Positions 9,458 to 18,398 of a DNA stretch of 64,000 bases are shown one piece after another. The notes below the pieces were generated by a model. That model saw only the letters and a program-made list of their open reading frames with translations. It ran no database searches and had not been told where the DNA came from. Each line of letters starts with the position of its first letter. The stretch's first letter is position 1. A program made the translations under genes and the position numbers. The DNA is from Tautonia plasticadhaerens (GTDB lineage Bacteria; Planctomycetota; Planctomycetia; Isosphaerales; Isosphaeraceae), in NCBI RefSeq assembly GCF_007752535.1, contig NZ_CP036426.1, positions 1,426,001-1,490,000 on the forward strand, written 5' to 3'.

Positions 9458-10789
9458 GTGGGGGAGAACGACCTGGTACCCTCGGCGACCGACGATCCCA
9501 GGCGATCGTTCGCCCTCGACGTCGTCCGACGCCTGCAAGAGTCCGGGCACCGGGCGCTCTGGGCCGGCGGGTGCGTGCGGGATCTCCTGATCGGCCTGGA
9601 GCCGAGCGACTACGACGTCGCCACCGACGCCCCCCCCGAGCGGGTCATGCAGCTGTTCCGCCGCACCGTGCCGGTGGGGATCAATTTCGGCGTCGTCCGG
9701 GTCCTCGGCCCGCGGCCGGCCGGCGAGGTGGAGGTGGCCACCTTCCGGAGCGACGGCGCCTATCTCGACGGCCGACGGCCCGAGACCGTCGCCTACAGCA
9801 GCCCCGAGGAGGACGCCTCCCGTCGCGATTTCACGATCAACGGCATGTTCCTGGACCCCATCCGGGGCGACGTGATCGACTTCGTCGGCGGGAGGCTTGA
9901 CCTCCAGGCCGGCCTGCTTCGCGCCATCGGTGACCCGGCCGCGCGGTTCGCCGAGGACAAGCTCCGACTCGTCCGGGCCGTCCGATTCGCCTCCCGATTC
10001 GGCCTCCGGATCGAGGCCGAGACGAGTCGGGCCCTGGGGGCGATGGCACCGCAGGTCACCGTGGTGGCCGCCGAGCGGATCGCCCAGGAACTGCGGAAGA
10101 TGCTCGCCCACCCGAGCCGGGCGGCGGCGATGCGAGTCCTGATGGAGGCCGGCCTCGTCGCCGAGATCCTGCCCGAGCTGGTCCCCCTGGTCGGCCGGCC
10201 CGCCGGGCTGGTCTCCCGACCGGGAGACGACCTCTGGGACCATACCCTCGGGGTGCTCGACGCCCTGCCGCACGACCTCTCGTTCCCGCTCGGCCTGGCG
10301 GCCTTGCTGCACGAGTCCGGCACGGCGGCGGGTGGTCCCGGTGAGCCCGACGCGGTCGATCGGGTCGCCGATCGCCTGAAGCTGGCCAACGCCGAGCGCG
10401 AACGGGCCTCCTGGCTCGTTCGTCGCCACCGGGACCTGAGGGAGCCGGGGTCTTTGCCGACCGCACGGCTGAAGCGGCTCCTGGCCGAGCCGGGGATCGG
10501 GGACCTCTTGACGCTCCACAGGGCGGATGCGGTGGCGGCCGGGGATCCGGCCGATCACGTCGATGACTGCGAGCGATATCTCCGGGACGAGCCCGACGGC
10601 CCGATCCGGCCCGATCCCCTGCTCACCGGCAAGGAGCTGAAGCAGATCGGTTTGCCCCCGGGGCCGGCGTTCAAGGCGTGGCTCGATCGGGCGTACGACG
10701 CCCAGCTCGAGGGCAAGATCGCCGACCGCGACCAGGCGATCGCATGGGTCTTGCGGCAGTCCGCCCCGGGGATCCCGCCCCAGGCCTGA
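9458..10789 (+). CDS. cca: tRNA nucleotidyltransferase (CCA-adding enzyme / poly(A) polymerase family)
   Basis: 443 residues from a GTG start 3 bases after the rsmD stop; the in-frame region upstream overlaps rsmD and is not conserved. Class II nucleotidyltransferase features: WAGGCVRDLL (metal and NTP site), SDYDVATDAPPE with the two catalytic Asp, RRDFTINGMFLDP, and RLVRAVRFASRFGLRIE for template-less NTP selection. A degenerate HD-like region follows (DHTLGVLD). It adds or repairs the 3' CCA of tRNAs. This matters here because none of the tRNA genes in the window encodes its own CCA. Confidence 0.9.
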   Translation: MGENDLVPSATDDPRRSFALDVVRRLQESGHRALWAGGCVRDLLIGLEPSDYDVATDAPPERVMQLFRRTVPVGINFGVVRVLGPRPAGEVEVATFRSDGAYLDGRRPETVAYSSPEEDASRRDFTINGMFLDPIRGDVIDFVGGRLDLQAGLLRAIGDPAARFAEDKLRLVRAVRFASRFGLRIEAETSRALGAMAPQVTVVAAERIAQELRKMLAHPSRAAAMRVLMEAGLVAEILPELVPLVGRPAGLVSRPGDDLWDHTLGVLDALPHDLSFPLGLAALLHESGTAAGGPGEPDAVDRVADRLKLANAERERASWLVRRHRDLREPGSLPTARLKRLLAEPGIGDLLTLHRADAVAAGDPADHVDDCERYLRDEPDGPIRPDPLLTGKELKQIGLPPGPAFKAWLDRAYDAQLEGKIADRDQAIAWVLRQSAPGIPPQA

Positions 10790-10795
10790 GGCCGC

Positions 10796-11314
10796 TTACC
10801 CGTCCTCCCGCCCGCCCGCCGCGACCCGGCCGGGGGCGACGATCGGCACGCCGATGATCCGCCCATGGTACACCATCGAGCGGTCGACGAACCCCTGGGT
10901 GTCGAAGACAGTCTGGCGGCGGTGGAGCCGCTGGGCCTTCCCGACGATGACCAGGCGGTCTCCGGGGCGGACCGGGCCACGGAACCGGACGTCCTCGAGT
11001 CCGCCGAAGCCGAGGAATCCGTCGGGGACGAGTCGGACGGCCTGGCAGTAGTAGCTGCAAAGCTGCGCGGCCACCTCGCAGATCAGGACGCCAGGCATCA
11101 GGGGGTAGCCGGGGATGTGCCCCCTGGTCCAGAACTCGTTCTCGTCCAGGTCCTTGTAGCCGACGATCAGGTGTTCATCGGTGTCGACGTGGACGATCGC
11201 CGAGAGCTGCTCCATCTCGAATCGCTGGGGATTGAAGCGCCGGATCTGCTCCTGATCGGCGACGATTCGCTCCAGGTCGATCTCGCTGGGCGGAATGATT
11301 GCGACGGGTGGCAT
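10796..11314 (-). CDS. FabZ-like (3R)-hydroxyacyl-ACP dehydratase family protein
   Basis: 172 residues from the ATG at 11314, chosen because GGAGGGGACC precedes it by about 6 bases and the longer frame has no conserved sequence. The hot-dog fold motif is RGHIPGYPLMPGVLICEVAAQ-like (about 60-80), with the active-site His of HxPGxPxMPG and the Glu of GVLxxE both present. It probably dehydrates 3-hydroxyacyl-ACP. It is longer than a housekeeping FabZ (about 150 aa) and stands alone rather than in a fab operon, so it may belong to a specialised lipid pathway. It is convergent with cca, 6 bases apart. Confidence 0.8.
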   Translation of the reverse strand: MPPVAIIPPSEIDLERIVADQEQIRRFNPQRFEMEQLSAIVHVDTDEHLIVGYKDLDENEFWTRGHIPGYPLMPGVLICEVAAQLCSYYCQAVRLVPDGFLGFGGLEDVRFRGPVRPGDRLVIVGKAQRLHRRQTVFDTQGFVDRSMVYHGRIIGVPIVAPGRVAAGGREDG

Positions 11315-11588
11315 GACGCTCGGTCCCCTCCGGGAGCCGCCTCGCGACCTCGGGAAGGCGGGGCACCGGCGAGGTCCTCCGGCCCGGTCGGCTCGGCATC
11401 CGTGTCTGGTCCCCCCCTCGGGGGCGGTTGACCATCGTATGATGACGACCACCCCGGCGGCAAACAAGTCATTTCCCGGGGCGTACCGCCGGCCCCCCGG
11501 GCCCATTCGGACCCCGGCGGGGTCACGCGCTCGGAGGGCCTCGGCCCCCGGCCGCCCAATCGATCCGGGGCCGATCCCCGCACCCCGG

Positions 11589-12896
11589 TCAGTCCTCGAC
11601 GCCCAGCCGGACGCTCGGCGGTGAGACGACGAGCAGGCGGTCGATGGCCTCCATCGCGGCGTCGAGGTCGGCCTCGGAGGCGAGGTGGGTCATCATCACC
11701 AGGGGGACGGGGGCGTCGGGTTGGTCGTCCTCGCCGGGGTCATGCTGGATGACGCTGGCGATGCTGACCCCATGACGGCCGAGCACCTGGGCGATCGACC
11801 CGAGCACCCCCGGGCGGTCCGCGATCGAGAACCGCAGGTAGGATCGCCTCCGGACGTCCCGGGGGGAACAGAGCCTGGGCTCCGGGGCCCCTCCGGGCCA
11901 GAGGTCCAGCGACCGGGCCGTCAGCGCGGCCCGGCCGACGATGACGTCGATGAGATCTCCAATCACCGCCGAGGCCGTCGGCCCCGCTCCGGCACCTTGG
12001 CCGGAGATCAGGGTCGCCCCGACCGGCTCGCCCACGGTCCGGATCGCGTTGTCGGGCCCCGTGACCTCGGCCAGCGGCGACCCCCGACGGACGAGCCGGG
12101 GGGCGACCCGCAATTCCAGCCCCGCCTCGCCGTGGTCCCTGGCCACCGCGAGCAGCTTGACCGTGTATCCCAGCTCGGCGGCGTACTGGATGTCGGCCGA
12201 TTGCAGGGTGTCGATCCCCTGCCTCGGGATCAGGGCGGTCGTCACGGAGGCACCGAAGGCGAGCTGGACCAGGATGGCGAGCTTGTGGGCCGTGTCGGTC
12301 CCGTCCACGTCGAGCGCCGGGTCGGCCTCGGCGTAGCCGAGCGACTGGGCCTGCCGAAGCGCCTCGTCGTAGGACAGGCCCGATCGGGTCATGTTCGAGA
12401 GGATGAAGTTGCAGGTCCCATTGAGGATCGCCGCCAGGAAACGGAACCGATTGCCCGCCAGGCCGACGCCCAGCGACTGGATGATCGGGATGCCGCCGCC
12501 GACGGCCCCCTCGAAGGCGACCGCCCGGCCCGATCGCCGGGCGGCGTCGAAGATCTCGGCCCCGTGCTCGGCCAGCAGCGCCTTGTTGGCCGTCACCACG
12601 TCCTTGCCCGCCCTCAGGGCCGCGAGCACGGCCGTCCGCGCCGGCTCGATGCCGCCCATCAGCTCGACGACGACGTCGACCTCGGGGGCCCCGGCCACCT
12701 CGACCGGGTCGGTCGAGAGCCGGTCGATCGGGAGGTCGAGGGACCGGCCCTTGTGCGGGTCGCGGACGGCCACCTTTCGCAGGACCACCCAGCGACCGAC
12801 CCTGCGGGCGAACGCCCCCTCCCGATCCATGACCAGGCGGGCCACCTCGGCCCCGACGGTCCCCAGGCCGAGCAGGCCGATGGCGACGGGTTGCAT
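11589..12896 (-). CDS. hom: Homoserine dehydrogenase
   Basis: 435 residues from the ATG at 12896, preceded by a strong GGAGG site. The N-terminus IGLLGLGTVGAEVARLV is the NAD(P)-binding Rossmann loop. VVTANKALLAEHG and GGGIPIIQSL, with NGTCNFIL following, belong to the catalytic domain. GQGAGAGPTASAVIGDLID closes the domain, and a C-terminal ACT domain (about 350-430, beginning YLRFSIADRPGVLGSIAQVL) should mediate feedback by threonine. It reduces aspartate semialdehyde to homoserine on the way to Thr and Met. The gene is monocistronic here. Confidence 0.93.
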   Translation of the reverse strand: MQPVAIGLLGLGTVGAEVARLVMDREGAFARRVGRWVVLRKVAVRDPHKGRSLDLPIDRLSTDPVEVAGAPEVDVVVELMGGIEPARTAVLAALRAGKDVVTANKALLAEHGAEIFDAARRSGRAVAFEGAVGGGIPIIQSLGVGLAGNRFRFLAAILNGTCNFILSNMTRSGLSYDEALRQAQSLGYAEADPALDVDGTDTAHKLAILVQLAFGASVTTALIPRQGIDTLQSADIQYAAELGYTVKLLAVARDHGEAGLELRVAPRLVRRGSPLAEVTGPDNAIRTVGEPVGATLISGQGAGAGPTASAVIGDLIDVIVGRAALTARSLDLWPGGAPEPRLCSPRDVRRRSYLRFSIADRPGVLGSIAQVLGRHGVSIASVIQHDPGEDDQPDAPVPLVMMTHLASEADLDAAMEAIDRLLVVSPPSVRLGVED

Positions 12897-12945
12897 CGAT
12901 CCTCCGTGGCAGCGACGAACGGGAAGCCGGGCGGGACGGCTTCGC

Positions 12946-12971
12946 TCAATACAATACAATTGTCCGCGGAC
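12946..12971 (-). promoter_or_regulatory. AT-rich patch and palindrome upstream of hom
   Basis: About 50 bases before the hom start a short AT-rich stretch (repeated CAATA) abuts the perfect 10-bp palindrome GTCCGCGGAC (12962-12971). This is the only AT-rich run in the intergenic space, so it is the likely core promoter. The palindrome could be an operator, but no regulator is identified. Confidence 0.3.
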
Positions 12972-13058
12972 GCCCCGATCCGGCGGGGACGCGTCCGACG
13001 AACGGCGGCCCATTGGGCTCGGGTCCCGTCGCCGGTCGTCGGACGTCCCGAGGGTGAC

Positions 13059-13814
13059 TCAGTCCATCGGTTTGATCCGGATGTTCCGGAACTGCACGAG
13101 GCTGGGAGGGCCGGTATACTTGCCGTCCCGATAGCCGCCGTGGTGTTGCAACTGGAGATTGCCCCGCTCGGGGATGCCGGGGAGCTGGGCGTCCTCGATC
13201 ACGGTCACGTCGTTGAGGACGACGGTCAGCCGGTCCCCCTCCATCGTGATCCGGAAGGCGTTCCACTCGCCCACGGGCTTGTCGGCCTGCGTCCTGGGGG
13301 TCACCCCCGATCGGACCTCGGTCGGCAGCGAGGCGTCCATCCGATAGCCGTACACCTCCCCGGAGCCGATCGGCCAGCACCAGATGTTCACCTGGCTCTT
13401 GCTCGATCCGCGCACGTAGACCCCCGAATCGCTGTCCGGCAGCGCGAGCTTCAGGGGCTCGCCGTCCACCCCCCGGGCGTGGGTGCCGTCGGGCAGCACG
13501 TACGGGACGTTCGGGTTGGTGAACGGGGTCTCCTTGATCCGCCACTCGAACTCCAGCACGAAATTCCCGAACTCCTCCCTGGTGACGAGGTTCTTGTCGC
13601 CCGAGGCCTCGCTCCTGGCGTCGTAGTCGATGACCGGGCCGCCGTCGACGGTCTCCACCTTCCAGTGGCCGTTGTCCCCCTCGGGGATGGCCCACTGGTC
13701 GAGGCTGCCGTCCTTGAACAGCCAGGTCCAGCCCTCGTCCTGGGCCGAGGCCGCCGGCCCGGCGACGAGGGCCAGGCATGCCAGGAGGGCGGTCGGTGCG
13801 GTGCGGAGCGTCAT
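13059..13814 (-). CDS. DUF1080 (3-keto-disaccharide hydrolase) domain protein, exported
   Basis: 251 residues. A signal peptide (APTALLACLALVAGPAASAQ) is followed by one DUF1080 jelly-roll domain: WTWLFKDGSLDQWAI at the start, NFVLEFEWRIKETP in the middle, GVYVRGSSKSQ, and the closing IRIKPMD strand. This family is greatly expanded in planctomycetes, and members are now known as 3-keto-disaccharide hydrolases or glucan-active lectin-like proteins. A periplasmic role in carbohydrate degradation is likely. No operon partner is adjacent. Confidence 0.85.
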   Translation of the reverse strand: MTLRTAPTALLACLALVAGPAASAQDEGWTWLFKDGSLDQWAIPEGDNGHWKVETVDGGPVIDYDARSEASGDKNLVTREEFGNFVLEFEWRIKETPFTNPNVPYVLPDGTHARGVDGEPLKLALPDSDSGVYVRGSSKSQVNIWCWPIGSGEVYGYRMDASLPTEVRSGVTPRTQADKPVGEWNAFRITMEGDRLTVVLNDVTVIEDAQLPGIPERGNLQLQHHGGYRDGKYTGPPSLVQFRNIRIKPMD

Positions 13815-14098
13815 CGGTTCGATCCTCGGATGGGGGGCGTCTCGGTCTCGGGCCGCGATCGTCTCATTCGGCCCCGGGAAGGGTCACGCTAGCGGGCGAC
13901 CCCCGCGTCGTCAATCGGCCGGCGGCGGGTGAATCCCTGGCGATCATGCCGGTCGCGACGACTGGACAGGCGCCGGCTTGTACGGAAGTCCATCGACACG
14001 ATGAGCTTGAGGATGTAAACTTGGGGATATTGCCAGATCGTCGCGGACCGCGACCATTCGCCCGCGACAACGCCACGTCGGATCGGAGGGAGGCGTCG

Positions 14099-14527
14099 AT
14101 GGGACCGGCCGAGATCATCGCGAGCCTCAAGGAACTCTGCGAAGAAGACGGGCCGAAGATCCGGACCGAGACGATCGTCGAGTGGATCGACCGCCACGGC
14201 GGGTTCGAGACCGAGGCCGAGCTGATCGCCTTCGCCAAGAAGATGAAGGCCCGGCAGTACGCCCGGCAGCTCACCTACGAGGACGAGGAAACCGGCCTGA
14301 AGGTCAAGCGCCTCTGGAGTTTCCGGGATCCGGCGACCGGCGACCGCTATTACAACGACATCCTACAGCTCCCCGAGGAGCGTCGCCGCCGGCTGGTCCG
14401 GGAGTACGCCCACTTCCTCGAGCAGCTGAAGTCCGTCCGGCGTGCCATGTCGGACTATTTCGCCGGCCAGGAATTCTTCCCCTTCTATGTCGGCGCGGAG
14501 GCCGACGGGGAATCGATCGAGGAGTAG
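14099..14527 (+). CDS. Conserved hypothetical protein, 142 aa, charged and helical
   Basis: The ATG at 14099 follows a GGAGGGAGG ribosome-binding site. The protein is mostly helical and highly charged: KELCEEDGPKIRTETIVEWI, AELIAFAKKMKARQYARQL, then a Tyr/Arg-rich middle and an acidic tail. No membrane segment or signal is present. I do not recognise a domain. The regular pattern and good ribosome-binding site make it a real gene, probably cytoplasmic; a nucleic-acid or protein-interaction role is only a guess. Confidence 0.65.
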   Translation: MGPAEIIASLKELCEEDGPKIRTETIVEWIDRHGGFETEAELIAFAKKMKARQYARQLTYEDEETGLKVKRLWSFRDPATGDRYYNDILQLPEERRRRLVREYAHFLEQLKSVRRAMSDYFAGQEFFPFYVGAEADGESIEE

Positions 14528-14538
14528 CGTCCGGGGGA

Positions 14539-14568
14539 CCGCCGGGCGAGGCCGGGCCCGCCCGACGG
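14539..14568. terminator. Bidirectional hairpin between convergent genes
   Basis: A 10-bp stem with one mismatch (14539-14548 with 14559-14568) and a 10-nt loop sits between the convergent 14099-14527 and 14586-15056 genes. It has no T-tract. Position makes a shared terminator likely. Confidence 0.4.
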
Positions 14569-14585
14569 CCGAGGGTCCTCCCCGA

Positions 14586-15056
14586 TCAATTCGAACCCGG
14601 GTCGGGCCGGTCCTTCTTGGCCACCGTGCTGGTCCGCAGGTAGAAGGTCTTGGACAACTCGGGGACCGTCTCCTCATCGGGTTGCGGGAGGAGACGGACG
14701 CTCCGCTTGAACGTCTGGGGCTCGCCCTCGGGATCGATCAAAACGATGGCGAGGGCGCAATCGCGGTCGGAACTCAGGCTGCGGGCCTCGAGGCTGATCT
14801 CGTCCAGCTGGACGGGACCGCCCTGACCTTCGTGCACCTCCCGGACGACCGGCGTGAACCGGCTGCCGGGGTGGGCCGGCTTGACCTGGACCTTCCATCC
14901 CGGGGCGACGCCGGAAATCTGCAGATCCAGCTTGACCGTGTTCTTCACCGCGACCGGGTCGGGCTTCGGCGTTGGGTCGTCGGCACGGACCGTGGCGGTC
15001 GGGACGAGCAGGGCGAGCAGGGCGGCGAGCATCCGGGGGCGTGCGGCGATCGGCAT
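14586..15056 (-). CDS. Exported conserved hypothetical protein, 156 aa
   Basis: The frame runs far upstream, but the natural start is the ATG at 15056, giving a clean signal peptide (MLAALLALLVPTATVRA). The mature part has alternating hydrophobic residues typical of a beta sandwich (KLDLQISGVAPGWKVQVKPA, ALAIVLIDPEGEPQTFKRSV) and ends in a Lys/Asp-rich tail. No catalytic motif is seen. It is probably a small periplasmic or surface protein of unknown function. Confidence 0.65.
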   Translation of the reverse strand: MPIAARPRMLAALLALLVPTATVRADDPTPKPDPVAVKNTVKLDLQISGVAPGWKVQVKPAHPGSRFTPVVREVHEGQGGPVQLDEISLEARSLSSDRDCALAIVLIDPEGEPQTFKRSVRLLPQPDEETVPELSKTFYLRTSTVAKKDRPDPGSN

Positions 15057-15304
15057 CGGGACCGGCTCCTTCCCATCCTTGGTCGGGGGTCGGCGCCTCC
15101 GGGCAGGGCCGGGGATGGCGCCGACCGATCGGGTGAGACTCCATCCTTGGAGCGCCGCGCGTCGGTTCGGGGGAGGGAAGTCGCTGGGATCGGGCCGGAG
15201 CACCCGAGGTCCTCGGTGATGCTCCGGGCCGGCGCGGATCGTCGACGGGTGAGCGGGCAATCTACCCCGGATGCTCCCGGTCGGCAAGGCCGACCGGCCT
15301 CCGT

Positions 15305-16042
15305 TCAGGTCGTACGCCCGCCGTCGACGACCAGGATCTGGCCGGTCGTCAGCGTGGCCCGATCGGCGAGGTAGACGATCGCCTCGGCGATCTCGTCCGG
15401 CGAGGCGGGGCGCTTCAGGGGGGTCATCGCCATCGCCTGCTCGACCATGTCCTGGTGGTCGGCCAGCCATCGGGTCTGCACCGGGCCCGGCGCGACGGCG
15501 TTGACCCGGACCTCCGGGGCGAACGCCCTGGCCAGGCTTTTGGTCAGGGTGATGACCGCCCCCTTGCTCGCCGCGTAGGGGATCGAGCTGCCCGAGCCCG
15601 CGATCCCGGCGACCGAGGCCACGTTCACGATCGACCCCCCCCGGGCCTTCAGGTGCGGCATGGCCGCCCGGCACGCGTAGAAGGTCCCCTTCACGTTGAG
15701 CTGGAGGATCGAGTCCCAGACCTCCTCCGTCAACGCATCCAGGTCGGTGTGCGGCACGAAATGCGTCGTCGCCGCATTGTTGACCAGCGCGTCGAGCCCG
15801 CCGAAGGCCGAGGTCGCCTCCTCGACGAGCCGTCGGACCTCGCCGTCGACGCCCGCGTCGGCCCGGACCAGCCGGGTGTCGGTCCCACGGGACCGGACCC
15901 CCTCGGCGGTCTCCTCGGCGTCGGTTCGGGATTTCGAGTAGTTGACCACCACGTCGTAACCCCGCTCGGCGAAGAGCCAGGCTGCGGCCCGGCCGATTCC
16001 CGTGGCCGACCCCGAGACCAGCGCCACCTTCCGTCTCGACAT
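15305..16042 (-). CDS. Short-chain dehydrogenase/reductase (FabG-like SDR)
   Basis: 245 residues from the ATG at 16042, which has GGAGGGG upstream. Classical SDR signatures are all present: ALVSGSATGIGRAAA (cofactor loop), LDALVNNAATTHFV (NNAx), NVASVAGIAGSGSSIPYAASK (Ser, Tyr-x3-Lys catalytic set), and NAVAPGPVQTRWL. The C-terminus TTGQILVVDGG matches 3-oxoacyl-ACP reductases and glucose dehydrogenase-type SDRs. NADPH preference is suggested by the basic surroundings but not proven. The substrate cannot be assigned from context. Confidence 0.88.
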   Translation of the reverse strand: MSRRKVALVSGSATGIGRAAAWLFAERGYDVVVNYSKSRTDAEETAEGVRSRGTDTRLVRADAGVDGEVRRLVEEATSAFGGLDALVNNAATTHFVPHTDLDALTEEVWDSILQLNVKGTFYACRAAMPHLKARGGSIVNVASVAGIAGSGSSIPYAASKGAVITLTKSLARAFAPEVRVNAVAPGPVQTRWLADHQDMVEQAMAMTPLKRPASPDEIAEAIVYLADRATLTTGQILVVDGGRTT

Positions 16043-16204
16043 CACGCGTCCCCTCCGATGCAATCGATCCGGGCGTGCCCCGCGGCCGGTCGATCGGCCC
16101 GGGGGGCGGTTTGTGGTACTCTAGACCGATCGCGGCCCGCGGATCCACCGTGCGACGCCCGGCCGCATCGAAACCCCCCGAGCCCCCCCGCGGCCCGACG
16201 TATC

Positions 16205-17023
16205 ATGAATCGCATCGATGCCCTCTTCGCCCGACTCCGATCCGAGGACCGCCGGGCCCTGATGCCCTTCCTCACCGCCGGGGACCCCGACCTGGAGACG
16301 ACCTCGGCGCTGATCCGGGAGGCCTTCCGCCGGGGGGCGCACATGATCGAGGTCGGCATCCCCTATTCCGACCCCATCGCCGACGGCCCCGTCATCGCCG
16401 CCAGCTATCAGCGGGCCCTCGACCGCGGGATCAGGCTCGGCCCGATCTTCGACGCGATCGGCTCGCTCCGAGGGGGCGAGGGCGGGCCGGCCGTCGATGG
16501 CCCGATGGTCACCATGTCCTCCTATGCGATTATCCTCCGGCGCGGCCCCCGGCGTTACCTCGACGAGGCGAAGGCCGCCGGCGTCGACGGCCTGATCGTG
16601 CCCGACCTGCCCGTCGAGGAGGCCGGGCCGCTGGCCGAGCTGGTCGCCGAGCGGGATCTCCGCCTGATCCAGCTCATCACCCCCCGCACCCCCCGGGACC
16701 GCGCCGCCGCCATCGCCCGGACGACCACCGGCTTCATCTACTACGTCTCCGTCGCCGGGATCACCGGCGAGCGCACCGAGCTGCCGACCGACCTGGCCGA
16801 CGCCGTCGGCTGGCTCCGGTCGCAGACCGACCTCCCCATCTGCATCGGCTTCGGCATCAGCCGCCCCGAGCACATCCGCGCCCTCGCCCCGGTCGCCGAC
16901 GGCCTGATCGTCGGCAGCGCCATCGTCCGTCGGCTCGACGACGGAGACGGCCAGGGCCGGGAGGGGCTGGTCGATCGGATCGGGGCGTTCATCGGCGAAC
17001 TGGCGGGGGCGTTGCCTTCCTGA
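16205..17023 (+). CDS. trpA: Tryptophan synthase alpha subunit
   Basis: 272 residues from the ATG at 16205; the longer frame upstream has no homologous sequence. TrpA landmarks are LMPFLTAGDPDLETT, MIEVGIPYSDPIADGPVI (containing the catalytic Glu and Asp), VDGLIVPDLPVEEAG, FIYYVSVAGITGER, and the phosphate-binding ICIGFGISRPEHI and ADGLIVGSAIV. It cleaves indole-3-glycerol phosphate to indole, which is passed to TrpB. It is separated from other trp genes, and no trpB is in the window. The ribosome-binding site is weak. Confidence 0.95.
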   Translation: MNRIDALFARLRSEDRRALMPFLTAGDPDLETTSALIREAFRRGAHMIEVGIPYSDPIADGPVIAASYQRALDRGIRLGPIFDAIGSLRGGEGGPAVDGPMVTMSSYAIILRRGPRRYLDEAKAAGVDGLIVPDLPVEEAGPLAELVAERDLRLIQLITPRTPRDRAAAIARTTTGFIYYVSVAGITGERTELPTDLADAVGWLRSQTDLPICIGFGISRPEHIRALAPVADGLIVGSAIVRRLDDGDGQGREGLVDRIGAFIGELAGALPS

Positions 17024-17072
17024 GGCCCCCAGGTGGACGGGGCGGGGCGGGGCAGGCCCGCGCCCGCCCTCG

Positions 17073-18398
17073 TCAGAGGTCGGCCGGGAAGTCGACGGGG
17101 GACTGCCGTCGCATGGCCTCGTCGCCGATGAGGATGGTCGCGGCGTTGACCAGCCCGACCCGGGCGTCGCAGGGCGTGGCGGGGTCGCCCCGGAGGATGC
17201 AGTCGAGGAACGAGACGAGCGAGTCCCGGGTGTCGTCGCCGGTGGCGTCGATCTCGAACGGCTTGCCCCGATGGGCCCAGGGGTCGTTGGAGAGCTTGAG
17301 GGTCTTCCCGGCGGTCAGCACCGCGGCGTCCCGATCGGCCGACCCGGGTTCGCCGCCCCGCCCCCAATCGGCCTCGCCCGGGTCGGCTTCCCGGTAGAAC
17401 AGGCCCTTGTTCGGTGTGAGGAAGAGCGTGCCTCGGTCTCCCATGATCAGTTCCGAGGCCCCCTCGTAGGCGTTCGACTGGTGCGACGCATAATGGACCC
17501 GCACCGTGTAGGGTCGATCGGCCCCGTCCCGGGGCAGGGGGGGGGCGGGTGGCCGGTCGGGCGCGACCTCGTATTCGTAGATGCACGAGACGTTGTCGAA
17601 CACCTCACGGCCGTCCCTCCAGTGGTCGATCCCGCCGGTGCCGATCGCCCGGGTCGGCGGGACCCCCAGCAGCCGGGTCGCCACGTCGAGCTGGTGGCTG
17701 GCCAGCTCGGCCATCAGCCCGCGAGAAGTCTCCCGGTAGAGCCTCCAGTTGAGGCGGCGCTCCAGGGCGGGCCGATCGGGGTGGTCCCGGGGCACGGGGA
17801 GCGGACGCCTCCAGGAATTGTTGCGCGTCCACTGGGCCTTGATCGAGACGACCCGGCCGAGCATCCCGGCCCGGACCATCGCCTCCGCCTGGGCGTAGAT
17901 CGCGTTCGAGCGCCGCTGGAGCCCGACCTGGAAGACGGCCCCCCGGGCCTCGACCTCACCCGCCAGCGTCTTCGCCTCCTCCACCGACCCGCACATCGTC
18001 TTCTCGCAGAACACGGCGCACCCGGCCCCGACGGCGAGCATCGCCATGGGGAAGTGCCGGAACAGCGGGGTGGCGATGACGACGGCATCGGGTCGGGTCC
18101 GGTCGAGCATCCGCTCGAAATCCCGGAACGGCTCGACCCGGGCCCCGGCGTAGTGGAGGCCTCGATCCAGGTGCGGCCCGTAGTCGTCGCAGACGGCGAC
18201 GATCCGGGCCGACTCGATCGTCGAGAGCGCCCGGATCAGGTCCGACCCCCGGGCCCCGGTGCCGACGACCGCGACCCGGGCCGGCCCCCCCGCGGTCGTC
18301 CCGGACGGCCCGGCGGTCGCCGGACTCGTCGCCCCGCCGAGCATCAGGGCCGCCGATCCGGCTAGGAATCGGCGTCGGTCGGGCGGGTTCGGCATCAT
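17073..18398 (-). CDS. Gfo/Idh/MocA-family oxidoreductase with Tat signal
   Basis: 441 residues; start ATG at 18398, overlapping the ApbE stop as ATGA. A twin-arginine signal (DRRRFLAGSAALMLGG) implies folded export with bound cofactor. The Rossmann domain begins RVAVVGTGARGSDLIRAL; AVFCEKTMCGSVEEAKTLA is the EKP-like motif, with Met replacing Pro; SRGLMAELASHQLDVATRLLG is in the C-terminal domain. Family members are NAD(P)-dependent sugar or inositol dehydrogenases, and exported forms are abundant in planctomycetes. Coupling to ApbE may be incidental or may mark a periplasmic redox unit. Confidence 0.88.
   Translation of the reverse strand: MMPNPPDRRRFLAGSAALMLGGATSPATAGPSGTTAGGPARVAVVGTGARGSDLIRALSTIESARIVAVCDDYGPHLDRGLHYAGARVEPFRDFERMLDRTRPDAVVIATPLFRHFPMAMLAVGAGCAVFCEKTMCGSVEEAKTLAGEVEARGAVFQVGLQRRSNAIYAQAEAMVRAGMLGRVVSIKAQWTRNNSWRRPLPVPRDHPDRPALERRLNWRLYRETSRGLMAELASHQLDVATRLLGVPPTRAIGTGGIDHWRDGREVFDNVSCIYEYEVAPDRPPAPPLPRDGADRPYTVRVHYASHQSNAYEGASELIMGDRGTLFLTPNKGLFYREADPGEADWGRGGEPGSADRDAAVLTAGKTLKLSNDPWAHRGKPFEIDATGDDTRDSLVSFLDCILRGDPATPCDARVGLVNAATILIGDEAMRRQSPVDFPADL

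Noticed and set aside
11685-13892. Plus-strand open frame opposite hom and the DUF1080 gene
   Set aside because: Antisense shadow; both minus-strand genes have signature motifs and ribosome-binding sites.
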